64,000 nucleotides of DNA, from assembly GCF_030817415.1 (NCBI RefSeq), contig NZ_JAUSZI010000002.1, forward strand, positions 11,693,501 through 11,757,500, given 5' to 3'. Source of the DNA: Streptomyces umbrinus. Its GTDB lineage: Bacteria; Actinomycetota; Actinomycetes; Streptomycetales; Streptomycetaceae. A program made the position numbers and the translations under genes. This document shows positions 35,576-43,002 of the stretch, one piece after another. The stretch's first letter is position 1, and every line of letters begins with the position of its first letter. The notes under the pieces were generated by a model. It saw only the letters and a program-made list of their open reading frames with translations, was not told the DNA's origin and searched no databases.

Positions 35576-35625
35576 TTGGATCGCCACTCCAATCACGCTA
35601 GCACTAAGTTGGATCGACGCTCCAT
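35576..35625. promoter_or_regulatory. Two tandem TetR operators
   Basis: TTGGATCGCCACTCCAA (35576-35592) and TTGGATCGACGCTCCAT (35609-35625) share the pattern TTGGA-N7-TCCAW. Their starts are 33 bp apart, close to three helical turns, so bound dimers would lie on the same face of the DNA. They fill the gap between the monooxygenase and its TetR. Confidence 0.75.
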
Positions 35626-35643
35626 TCGTGCGATGCTGGGGTC

Positions 35644-36330
35644 ATGGTGAAGAGAACAGCGAAGGGATCCGAGCGGGCTCCGCGGCGGACGGACAGCCTG
35701 TCGAGGGAGCTGATCATCCAGACCGCGATCGAGATGCTGGACAGCGGCGGCGAGAAGGCGCTGACGCTGCGCGCACTCACCGTGCGCCTGAGCACCGGCT
35801 ACGGGGCGATCTACCACCACGTCGCGGACAAGAGTGATCTGCTCGCGACGGCCGCTGACGAGGTCATCACCGGCGTAGTGTCCGGCGCGGTCGCCGACAC
35901 GGATCCGCGCACTGCTCTGCGCGTCCTCACCCTCGGTCTGTTCGACGCAATCGACGCTCACCCATGGGTCGGTGCGGAATTCTCCCGCCAACCGTGGCGG
36001 CCGGCGCTGCTGGACTTCTACGAGAGTGTCGGCCGCCTGCTGGACGCCCTCGGTGTTCCGGAAAAAGCGCGCTTCGACGCGGCAGGCACGCTCGTGAACT
36101 ACGTCCTCGGCGTCGCCGCGCAGAACGCCGCGAACGCACGGCTGCGCACGGGCAGCGACACGGACCGAGAGACCTTTCTGGAGAACGCCGCCACGCAATG
36201 GGCGCAGATCGACTCGGGCCGGTACCCGTTTGTGCACGCGGCGGCGACTCAGCTGGGCGAGCACGACGATCGCAAGCAGTTCCTCGTCGGGGTAGACATC
36301 TTTCTCGCCGGCATCTCAGCCCTGTGCTAG
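35644..36330 (+). CDS. TetR-family regulator (TetR class, C-terminal-domain type)
   Basis: A 228-residue repressor: SLSRELIIQTAIEMLDSGGE, KALTLRALTVRLSTGYGAIYHHV split across the recognition helix, and VADKSDLLATAADEVI, followed by a C-terminal domain resembling TetR_C (DAIDAHPWVGAEFSRQPW, AAGTLVNYVLGVAAQNAANA, DDRKQFLVGVDIFLAGI). ATG 35644 follows the second operator by 19 bp. It is predicted to repress itself and the divergent flavin monooxygenase, with release by that enzyme's substrate or an aromatic compound. Confidence 0.92.
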   Translation: MVKRTAKGSERAPRRTDSLSRELIIQTAIEMLDSGGEKALTLRALTVRLSTGYGAIYHHVADKSDLLATAADEVITGVVSGAVADTDPRTALRVLTLGLFDAIDAHPWVGAEFSRQPWRPALLDFYESVGRLLDALGVPEKARFDAAGTLVNYVLGVAAQNAANARLRTGSDTDRETFLENAATQWAQIDSGRYPFVHAAATQLGEHDDRKQFLVGVDIFLAGISALC

Positions 36331-36431
36331 ACGGCCCCGACACTCGTTGTCCCCGCGGCTCCGCCTGCTGGTGCGCATCCGTACGCCGCGGCGCGATGCC
36401 GGCTTCGGCTGACCTTCAGGGGCGAGAGCGC

Positions 36432-37340
36432 TTTTGTGCAGGTGCGGATGGCCGCTCTGGTGGAGGTGGGCGGCCATGCGGTTCTGGATGCGGAACTCGC
36501 CGGCTGCCGGAGCGGGGTAGATGACCCTGGTGGGTCATCTACCCCGCTCCGGCGGGCCAGGCCAACTCGTCCTGGCCGACCGCGAGTTCCTCGGCGTCCC
36601 GCCGTGGCGGGCTTTCACCGCCACCGGGGCCGACCTGTTGTGGAGGTGCCCGCCAACCGCGTTCTGCCGGTCCGCAAGAAACTGCGTGACCGATCGTGGC
36701 TCTCCTCCATCCATGCCAACACTGACCCTGCCAGGCATGACCCAGTCGACGTCCGTGTCCTGGCCCACCAGCGCAAAGACATGGTCAGGACGGCCGCTGC
36801 GGGCGAGTATCGCCTGGTCACCAGCCTCCTGGACGTCCGACGCCATCCGGCCCGGCAACTGACCGCGCTCTACCGCGAACGCCGGGCGATCGAATCCGTC
36901 TTCGCCGACATCAAAACCCACCAGCGCGCCGCGAAGGGGGTCCTCAGCAGCAAGACACCCGACGGTGTCCTGCAGCAGATCTGGGCCCATCTCCTGGTCC
37001 ACCATGCACTGCGGGAGCCGATGCTGAGAACCGCTGCCACCCGCCAATTCGATCCTGGCCGCGTGTCCTTCACCGAGTCCCTGCACTCCGCTCGCCGCAG
37101 TGTGACCGTCACGCCCGGCAGCTTTTCCCCCTGATCTCGTGGTCCAGACACTGCGATTACTCCACGAAGACCTGCGGGAAAGGCCCCTTCCCGCCAGACG
37201 CCTGCGCAGACAGCCCCGTGTGGTCAAACGCAAGATGTCCAACTACTGGCTCGAACGGGCTGAACACCGTCGCTGGCCCCAGCCCACCCGCACCGGCACG
37301 CAGGCCATCCTCGTCAACGACCCCAGCCCACAGACCCATG
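36432..37340 (+). pseudogene. Degenerate IS4-family transposase
   Basis: Pieces in shifting frames form one IS4-type DDE transposase. An early part reads RMAALVEVGGHAVLDAELAG, then another frame gives GQLVLADREFLGVPPW (the second Asp). The first frame resumes with GEYRLVTSLLDVRRHPARQL and YRERRAIESVFADIKTH, which fits the IS4 Y-x2-R-x3-E-x6-K signature exactly, and LQQIWAHLLVHHALREPM. The tail shifts again (LHEDLRERPLPARRLRRQPR). No start, no terminal repeats. The IS5 element inserted 21 bp past its end. Confidence 0.75.
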
Positions 37341-37361
37341 ACGCAACGGCATTGCCTCTAA

Positions 37362-38423
37362 GACCCCGTGAACAAACTGATCATTTCCGGTGTTTGGCGT
37401 CCTTCGTGCCCGCCAGGCGCCGTGACATCAGCATGATCATGGACCACTTGACCATGGCTTCGTGGTGCTCGGGTAACCGTTCGTAGTCGCGTACGCAGCG
37501 GCGGCGCTGGAAGATCCACGACAGCGTGCGCTCCACCACCCACCTGCGTGGCAGTACCACGAAGCCCTTGACGTCGTCGTTGCGCTTGACGATCTCGATC
37601 GTGAACTGGAGCTTCTTCTTGGCCCAGGTGACGAGTTTCCCGGCGTAGCCGCCGTCGGCCCAGACCAGGCTGACCGATTCGAAGAGGTCACGCAGGTGCG
37701 TCAGCGCAGGGCGGGCGCCGTCGCGGTCCTGCACGCTCGCGCTGGTGACCATGACGACCAGGAGCAGGCCGATCGTGTCCACGATCACGTGGCGCTTGCG
37801 GCCTGCCACCTTCTTGCCCGCGTCGTACCCGCGGCTGTCGGAGCCGACCGTCTCCGCAGCGCGTACCGACTGCGAGTCGATGACCGCGGCGGTCGGGTCG
37901 GTGTCCCGGCCCTCGGACCGGCGGACCTCGTCACGCAGGTCGTTGTGGATGGCGTCGACGCTTCCGTCCTGCCACCACCGGGTGAAGATGGTGTGCACCG
38001 TGCGCCAGTGCGGGAAGTCGCCCGGCAGGTTGCGCCACTTGTTGCCGTTGTCCGCGACGTAGAAGATCGCGTCCACGATCAGACGGCGGCAGTACTCCTC
38101 CGGCCGCCCGCCCTTGCCGTCCAGCCAGGCCGGCCACGGCAGCACCGCCGCGATGACCTGCCACTCCGCATCCGTGGTGTCCGAGGTGTAGCGGCGGGAC
38201 CGGGCCGGATGACGGCGGCCGTGACCGAACCGGCAGGCCAGGCAGGAGCAGTCAGCTTGAGCATCCGGGGTGACGGCGGTGATGGCAGGGGCGTACAACG
38301 GCATGACAGGACCTCTTGGCGCGACTGGGCTTCGACACCGCAGTTGCTACCAAGAGGTCCTGGCCGTTCACGTCACTTCACCGATTCCCACCCACCCGCA
38401 ACGATCAGTTTGTTCACGGGCTC
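37362..38423. mobile_element. Intact IS5-family insertion sequence (1062 bp)
   Basis: Inverted ends GACCCCGTGAACAAACTGAT (left) and GAGCCCGTGAACAAACTGAT (right, read inward) differ at one position. They are flanked by direct TAA repeats at 37359-37361 and 38424-38426, a 3-bp target duplication. The single transposase gene fills the element. Ends, duplication and an uninterrupted gene argue for recent, possibly still active, transposition. Confidence 0.9.
37381..38304 (-). CDS. IS5-family transposase
   Basis: A 307-residue single-frame DDE transposase with a DUF4096-like N-terminal part: SDTTDAEWQVIAAVLPWPAW, GRPEEYCRRLIVDAIFYVAD, NGNKWRNLPGDFPHWRTVHT. Catalytic residues sit in TAAVIDSQSVRAAETVGSDS (first Asp), VSLVWADGGYAGKLVTWAKK (second Asp) and LPRRWVVERTLSWIFQRRRC (Glu). 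Many relatives make this protein by frameshifting between two genes; here one frame suffices. The terminal inverted repeats lie just outside both ends. Confidence 0.93.
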   Translation of the reverse strand: MPLYAPAITAVTPDAQADCSCLACRFGHGRRHPARSRRYTSDTTDAEWQVIAAVLPWPAWLDGKGGRPEEYCRRLIVDAIFYVADNGNKWRNLPGDFPHWRTVHTIFTRWWQDGSVDAIHNDLRDEVRRSEGRDTDPTAAVIDSQSVRAAETVGSDSRGYDAGKKVAGRKRHVIVDTIGLLLVVMVTSASVQDRDGARPALTHLRDLFESVSLVWADGGYAGKLVTWAKKKLQFTIEIVKRNDDVKGFVVLPRRWVVERTLSWIFQRRRCVRDYERLPEHHEAMVKWSMIMLMSRRLAGTKDAKHRK

Positions 38424-39007
38424 TAAGCCTTGACTGGTGCGGCCGACCTGGCGGCCTGTTCGATCTTCGCGCAGTAAGCTGCACGAGCTTCCTCGTCGAT
38501 CTGCTTCTCGTGCTCGGCGCGCACCCCGGTCCGGCCGTCGAGGCCCTCGCGCAGGATATCGGCGTGCCCGGTATGCCGGTTGGACTCGCCGAGGACATGG
38601 ACCATGATGGCGAACAGATTCGTGTTGGGACAAGGCTCCGGCCACCACGGCACGTGGCCGGGGGCGTCAAGGGGAAGCTCGTTGATCGTCGCGTCCGAGT
38701 GTTCCCACGTGCGCCGGTAGAACCCGATGATCTGATCGCGGGTCTCGTCCTCGGCCGCCCACAGATCGCTGCCGTTGTAGTCCTGCCACCGGGGCAGCGG
38801 TTCCGGGGAAGGGCGGTCGAAGACCTCACCGAAGTACCTGGCCTCGACAGTGGCCACGTGTTTGACCAGGCCGAGGAGGTTGGTCCCGGTCGCCGTCAAA
38901 GGCCGGCGGGCGTCGTATTCGGACAAGCCGTTGAGTTTCCAGAGCAGCGCCTGGCGGTCCCGCCGCAGTCTCCCGTGCAGGTTGTCCTTCGCGAATCCAT
39001 CGATCAT
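38423..39007 (-). CDS. DinB-family (DUF664-like) protein, 3' end at IS5 junction
   Basis: A 194-residue four-helix-bundle protein of the DinB/DUF664 group: LRRDRQALLWKLNGLSEYDA, TGTNLLGLVKHVATVEARYF with the metal-binding His, WEHSDATINELP, NLFAIMVHVLGESNRHTGHA with the second and third His, and ILREGLDG. These proteins bind a divalent metal and often act as thiol-dependent transferases or isomerases. The stop codon is formed exactly at the IS5 boundary (38423-38425 spans the last base of the element and its TAA duplication), so the final residues may have been altered by the insertion, although length looks normal. Confidence 0.82.
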   Translation of the reverse strand: MIDGFAKDNLHGRLRRDRQALLWKLNGLSEYDARRPLTATGTNLLGLVKHVATVEARYFGEVFDRPSPEPLPRWQDYNGSDLWAAEDETRDQIIGFYRRTWEHSDATINELPLDAPGHVPWWPEPCPNTNLFAIMVHVLGESNRHTGHADILREGLDGRTGVRAEHEKQIDEEARAAYCAKIEQAARSAAPVKA

Positions 39008-39135
39008 GCGGCATGAGCCTGCCATGGGCTGCTCGTGGTCTCAAGATCCCGTACGTGGTCCGCAACGACTGGCAGAGCCGAGGCCTGGACATGGCCGCGG
39101 CCCTGACCTGCTATTGATCAGAAACGCATTGGGGT

Positions 39136-39327
39136 TCATTCGTCAAGGAAGAGTTCTTCGATCCTCAGGTCGAAGAGCTTGGCGAGACGGAAGGCGAGGG
39201 GAAGGCTTGGGTCGAACCTCCCTGTTTCGATGGCGTTGATCGTCTGCCTGGACACGCCGGCTCGCTGAGCCAGGTCGGCCTGCGTCCAACCCCGTTCGGC
39301 GCGAAGGTCCGTGATGCGGTTCTTCAT
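39136..39327 (-). CDS. Small XRE-family DNA-binding protein
   Basis: A 63-residue protein that is little more than one helix-turn-helix: KNRITDLRAERGWTQADLAQ, RAGVSRQTINAIETGRFDPS, LPLAFRLAKLFDLRIEELFL. This size and ending match the YgzD/YozG-like regulators that control a partner membrane protein. ATG overlaps the stop of the upstream membrane gene by 4 nt, so both come from one transcript. It probably binds the TGTCAAGT dyad upstream of the pair and represses its own operon. Confidence 0.88.
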   Translation of the reverse strand: MKNRITDLRAERGWTQADLAQRAGVSRQTINAIETGRFDPSLPLAFRLAKLFDLRIEELFLDE

Positions 39328-39722
39328 CGGTATCGGATCTTGCCGACGACGAAGGCGATCATAAAGACGACTCCCATGAGCGCGGGGAGGACGGCGATAT
39401 CGACATCGCGGGCGACGAGGCTGGCAGCGTCCGCAACGACATAGGAGAATCCGACGACCCACCCCACGCCGAGGGTGACCGCCAGCGCGTCCTGCATGAT
39501 CTTCCGTTGCAGCTCATCGAGCGCGCGGAGAAAGCCCGTGAAGGCGACGATCCAGCCGATGCCGACGGCGAGATTGACGGCAACGGCGGCCCAGCTCGCC
39601 ACCTGCTGTGGCGGATCCCAAAGGAGTCGCGGGCCGAACTTGGCCAGGGCAACCGTCGCCGCCCAGGCGAGTGTCCAGAGCACGAGCCGAGCGCTCGCCT
39701 TGATCTCGTTGTGCGCTTGCAC
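39324..39722 (-). CDS. Four-span membrane protein paired with the XRE regulator
   Basis: A 132-residue protein with four hydrophobic segments: RLVLWTLAWAATVALAKFGP, VASWAAVAVNLAVGIGWIVA, LAVTLGVGWVVGFSYVVADA and VLPALMGVVFMIAFVVGKIR. A conserved-looking loop, LDELQRKIMQDAL, joins spans two and three. No catalytic motif is seen. GTG 39722 has GAAGGGGG upstream. This layout, a small membrane protein and an XRE regulator with ATGA overlap, recurs in actinobacteria and bacilli, but its role is not established. Confidence 0.75.
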   Translation of the reverse strand: MQAHNEIKASARLVLWTLAWAATVALAKFGPRLLWDPPQQVASWAAVAVNLAVGIGWIVAFTGFLRALDELQRKIMQDALAVTLGVGWVVGFSYVVADAASLVARDVDIAVLPALMGVVFMIAFVVGKIRYR

Positions 39723-39742
39723 GGAAGCCCCCTTCGGAGCGA

Positions 39743-39760
39743 TGTCAAGTGTACTTGACA
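39743..39760. promoter_or_regulatory. Operator O1 of the XRE/membrane-protein operon
   Basis: TGTCAAGTGTACTTGACA has perfect 8-bp arms (TGTCAAGT/ACTTGACA) around a 2-bp centre, 21 bp upstream of the membrane-protein start. A second copy differing at two positions lies at 47900-47917, past a complete ISAs1 element. The 8-bp sequence CTAGGAGG stands next to both. Confidence 0.75.
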
Positions 39761-39770
39761 CGCTAGGAGG

Positions 39771-39893
39771 CCAGGGTCCCTTGCATGATCGCTTTCTGTC
39801 CGGGTTCATCCGGTGAGGCCGAGGGCGGTCAAGGGTCTGCGGCAGTCGCGGGCGGTGTGGCCTAGGGCGGCGGCGATGTTGGTGTGGTCGCCC
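39771..39893. mobile_element. Left-end fragment of an ISAs1 element (123 bp)
   Basis: From CCAGGGTCCCTTGCATGATC onward this stretch is nearly identical to the left end of the complete ISAs1 at 46507, including the last ~35 codons of its transposase (minus strand), and breaks off after GTGGTCGCCCT. CTAGGAGG directly to its left equals the 8 bp to the right of the complete copy. Confidence 0.9.
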
Positions 39894-40043
39894 TATCCCG
39901 TCATGGCGTCGAAGATCCGGCCGATGCCGTCGGACAGCTTGCTTGCGCTGTCGCTGTACAGCTCCTCGGCGCCGTCCGTGAGGTACAGTCTCGCCGCCCC
40001 CGGGCCGTTCCGTTGAACCTCGCTGTCCACCCCTCTCCGTAGC

Positions 40044-40078
40044 TCGCATCCGATGCGAGAAAATCGCATCGAATGCGA
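40044..40078. promoter_or_regulatory. Tandem 15-bp palindromes, probable operators
   Basis: TCGCATCCGATGCGA (40044-40058) and TCGCATCGAATGCGA (40064-40078) are perfect palindromes whose starts are exactly 20 bp apart, two helical turns. They lie just upstream of the small minus-strand frame ending at 39893. Confidence 0.65.
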
Positions 40079-40236
40079 CGCGGCAGCGAAACCGCAGTCG
40101 TCCATCCGGACGAGTGACAGCGGCTGACTATCGGGTCTCGCCAGCCGCTACCGTCGCGCGACGCAACGTTCCGGACATCCCTGTTCAGCGAGGTGTTGTC
40201 CGCCCTCGCCGGTGCCGACACAGCAACTGTCGCCAG

Positions 40237-40252
40237 TTCGCATCCGATGCAA
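40237..40252. promoter_or_regulatory. Third copy of the TCGCATC dyad
   Basis: TTCGCATCCGATGCAA contains the same dyad with one mismatched pair. It is about 190 bp from the tandem pair and 85 bp from the end of the histidine-kinase gene, with no start codon nearby that it would obviously control. Confidence 0.45.
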
Positions 40253-40331
40253 TTGGCGGCGCCCGTGCCGTTTGCGCTGGGCCGACCACCGGTGTCTCAT
40301 CAGGCGGCCAGTGCTGCCTGGGTGAAGCGCG

Positions 40332-41843
40332 CTATTCCTCGGCTGGGGTTGGGGCTTGGGGGAGGCGTAGCTGGAAGCATGCGCCGAGGGTCCGGGGGGT
40401 GAGGGTGAGGGTGCCTTGGTGGCGGTGGGCCAGGTCGCGGGCGATGGCGAGGCCCAGGCCGGTGCCGCCGTGGTCGCGGGAGCGGGCGTCGTCGAGCCGG
40501 ACGAAGCGTTCGAAGATGCGCTCGGCGTCCTCGGTGGGCACGCCCGGTCCGTCGTCGTGCACGGTGAGGACGACCCAGGCGTCCTGGTTCCGGACGGTGA
40601 TCTGGATGCGGTGTGCGGCGTGGCGGGCGGCGTTGTCGATGAGGTTGCGCAGCAGTCGTTCGTATTCGTCGGGGTTTCCGTGTGCGTGTGCGGGGGTGGT
40701 GCTGTCGCAGGTGAGGGTCAAGGGCCGTTCGGTGAGGGGGTATTGCTCGGTCAGCCGGGAGGCGAGGGCTGTGAGGTCGACGGTGTCGGGGCCGGCTGTG
40801 GGGGTGCGGGTGTCGAGGCGGGCGAGGAGCAGCAGGTCTTCGGCGAGGGCCTGGAGGCGGCGGGTCTGTCGTGCGGCGGTGGTGGCCGCGGCGGGCCAGT
40901 CGGTGCGTTCCGGGTAGGCGAGCGCGACTTCCAGGCTGGCCAGGAGTGTGGTGAGGGGGCTGCGTAGTTCGTGGGCGGCGTCCGCGACGAAGCGGCGTTG
41001 CTGGGCGGCGGCGTTGTCGAGGCGCTGGAGGGTGGTGTTGATGGTGGTGGCCAGGGCGGTGATCTCGTGTCCCGCGGCGGGGACGGTGACGCGTTCGCGG
41101 GGGTCGCTCGCGGTGACCGAGGCGGTGAGGACGCGGATGGCTTCGACCGGCCGCAGCGCGATGCGGACGGCGAAGTAGGCGACGGCGGCGATCAGTACGA
41201 GGCCGACGAGCCCGGCCCGCAGCAGCAGGAGGTCGGTGGCCTCGGTGATGGTCCCGGCGATGTCCTCGGCTGCGTGCGGGAGCACCACCACATAGACCCG
41301 CAGCTGGGCGTCGGCGGCGACACCCAGAGCGGCGACTGTGTCGCTGCTCAGTTCATCGGCCCTGACATCGTCGTACATGACCTGGTAGGTTCCGCCGTCC
41401 TTGCCGAACCGGTCCCCGGGTGCGGAGTCGGGGCGCGCCGGCAGGCGCACGGGACGGGTCGTATAGCCCCAGTTCGGCCCCTCGTCCGGTGGGGCGGGCA
41501 ACTCGGCCTTCGGTGGGGCGGGCAGCACATGGCGGGTGCCGGGATCGAACTCCTCCATGCCTCCGCCGTAGGCGACGGCGGCGCGTCGGCCGGTCGCGAC
41601 GATCTCATACGGCACGGTGCTTCGGCGAGCGGGAACCGCACCCTTCTCCAGCTGATCGACGAGAGCCAAGAACTGTTTCTGCGTCTGCCCTTGGGCGATC
41701 CCTGTGCTCTCGCGGTAGACGTCGTGGTGTACCCACCAGCCGATGCCGGCCAGGATGACGGCGGCGGCCGAGGCGGCGGCCAGGGCCGTGCGGGCTCGTA
41801 CCGAACGCGGCCACCAGCGGCGTCGCGGCTCAGTCGCGTTCAC
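40332..41843 (-). CDS. Sensor histidine kinase (EnvZ/OmpR class)
   Basis: A 503-residue kinase with two membrane spans flanking an extracellular sensor domain (about residues 45-230: GQTQKQFLALVDQLEKGAVP, TVPYEIVATGRRAAVAYGGG). A HAMP segment follows the second span (VRIALRPVEAIRVLTASV). The H-box is FVADAAHELRSPLTTLLASL, and the ATPase has LLRNLIDNAARHA, VHDDGPGVPTEDAERIFERF and GGTGLGLAIARDL. GTG 41843 overlaps the response-regulator stop by 14 nt, so the pair is translationally coupled. It faces away from the S8 protease gene and lies on the segment bounded by ISAs1 ends. Confidence 0.93.
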   Translation of the reverse strand: MNATEPRRRWWPRSVRARTALAAASAAAVILAGIGWWVHHDVYRESTGIAQGQTQKQFLALVDQLEKGAVPARRSTVPYEIVATGRRAAVAYGGGMEEFDPGTRHVLPAPPKAELPAPPDEGPNWGYTTRPVRLPARPDSAPGDRFGKDGGTYQVMYDDVRADELSSDTVAALGVAADAQLRVYVVVLPHAAEDIAGTITEATDLLLLRAGLVGLVLIAAVAYFAVRIALRPVEAIRVLTASVTASDPRERVTVPAAGHEITALATTINTTLQRLDNAAAQQRRFVADAAHELRSPLTTLLASLEVALAYPERTDWPAAATTAARQTRRLQALAEDLLLLARLDTRTPTAGPDTVDLTALASRLTEQYPLTERPLTLTCDSTTPAHAHGNPDEYERLLRNLIDNAARHAAHRIQITVRNQDAWVVLTVHDDGPGVPTEDAERIFERFVRLDDARSRDHGGTGLGLAIARDLAHRHQGTLTLTPRTLGACFQLRLPQAPTPAEE

Positions 41844-42510
41844 GGTCGTCCACCAGTCGGTAGCCGGTACCCCGTACGGTCTGCAGGGACTGCCGGTGGA
41901 ACGCGGCGTCCACCTTCTTGCGCAGTGCGCTGACGCGCGCCTCCACCAGGTTGGGATCCAGGGCTTCGTCGGGCCACGCGTGATAGAGCAGATCCGATTT
42001 GGAGACCGCCTGACCCGCCCGGCGGGCCAGCAGCTCCAGCACGGCGAACTCCCGGGGCGTGAGTTCCACCCGGGCCCCGGCCCGGCGGCAGACCCGGCCT
42101 GCGACATCCAGCGAGAGGTCGCCCACGGCAAGGACGGGCGGGGCGACCGCGGCGGCTCGTCTGACCAGGGCCCGCAGCCGTGCGACGAGCACCACATAGG
42201 AGAAGGGTTTGGCCAGGTAGTCATCGGCCCCCGTGTCCAGGGCCTCTGCCTGGTCCCAGTCCCCGTCCTTGGCGGTGAGTACCAGGATGGGGGTCGCGTT
42301 GCCCTCGCGGCGCAACTGGGCGCAGACCTTGTAGCCGTTGAGTCCGGGCAGCATCAAGTCCAGTACGACCAGGGCGTATTCGCCGGTCCGGGCCATCCAC
42401 AGTCCCTGCCGGCCGTCATGGGCGAGGTCGACGCTGTAGCCCTCGGCGGTCAGACCGGTGTGCAGGGTGTGGGCAAGGTCCACCTCGTCTTCGACCACCA
42501 GGATGCGCAT
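41830..42510 (-). CDS. OmpR/PhoB-family response regulator
   Basis: A 226-residue regulator: MRILVVEDEVDLAHTLHTGL (acidic pocket), YALVVLDLMLPGLNGYKVCA with the phospho-acceptor Asp, ILVLTAKDGDWDQ, GADDYLAKPFSYVVLVARLR, then the winged-helix domain with VELTPREFAVLELLARRAGQ, LDPNLVEARVSALRKKVDAA and LQTVRGTGYRLVDD. It forms a pair with the overlapping kinase. The ~490 bp upstream separates it from the divergent S8 protease, so a shared control region is possible. Confidence 0.94.
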   Translation of the reverse strand: MRILVVEDEVDLAHTLHTGLTAEGYSVDLAHDGRQGLWMARTGEYALVVLDLMLPGLNGYKVCAQLRREGNATPILVLTAKDGDWDQAEALDTGADDYLAKPFSYVVLVARLRALVRRAAAVAPPVLAVGDLSLDVAGRVCRRAGARVELTPREFAVLELLARRAGQAVSKSDLLYHAWPDEALDPNLVEARVSALRKKVDAAFHRQSLQTVRGTGYRLVDDRERD

Positions 42511-43002
42511 GCGGTGCAGCCTCGCACAGCGCCGGCCCGCCTTCCTGATCGACCGGTCAGGTTGGATCAGCAACCGGTCAACGAGGTCCCGGCATGCTGG
42601 CCGAGTCTCTTCGCCACTATGGAAAGGCCCTGCCACCGATGTCCGTTGCTGAAGGTGCCCCCGCCGCGGCCAGGACGGTTTCCCCTCCCGCACGCGCCCG
42701 TCGTCAGTCACCGCTCCGGCCTGTGACCGATGGCGGTCCCCAGCCTCGGGCGCGTCTGCGGTGACGCCGGGGGTGCTGAGCCGAGTTGGTCAAGCTCAAG
42801 GGCACGACGGGCCATCATCACGCCACAAGCGATGGGGAGGTCCGAGCGGGCGAGCGAAAGCGAACCCTTGCCCTTACGAGCCGACATGAGGAACACCGCG
42901 TCGATGGCGAAGCGGTCGGCGGCAGATTTACGCCTCACCAGCAGAAACCCAGTGATTACACCCGGAAGACAACAAGTTCTCAGATAGCCTCCAGGGGGAG
43001 AC
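42511..43002. other. 492-bp divergent intergenic region
   Basis: It lies between the response regulator (leftward) and the S8 protease (rightward). GATTACACCCGGAAGACAAC and CAGATAGCC before the protease may hold its promoter. A minus-strand frame between about 42708 and 42900 (GKGSLSLARSDLPIACGVMM) looks weakly coding but has no start site or family motif, so I do not call it. Confidence 0.4.

Larger units (their letters stand above)
39894..40331. other. Gene-poor region with three copies of a 15-bp dyad
   Basis: No intact gene seen. A short minus-strand frame of about 45 codons (ARLYLTDGAEELYSDSASKL, then SDGIGRIFDAMTG) ends at the ISAs1 fragment junction and may be a complete small gene or a truncated one. 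The dyads at 40044, 40064 and 40237 are listed separately. The rest, up to the histidine-kinase stop, holds nothing I can name. Confidence 0.4.
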
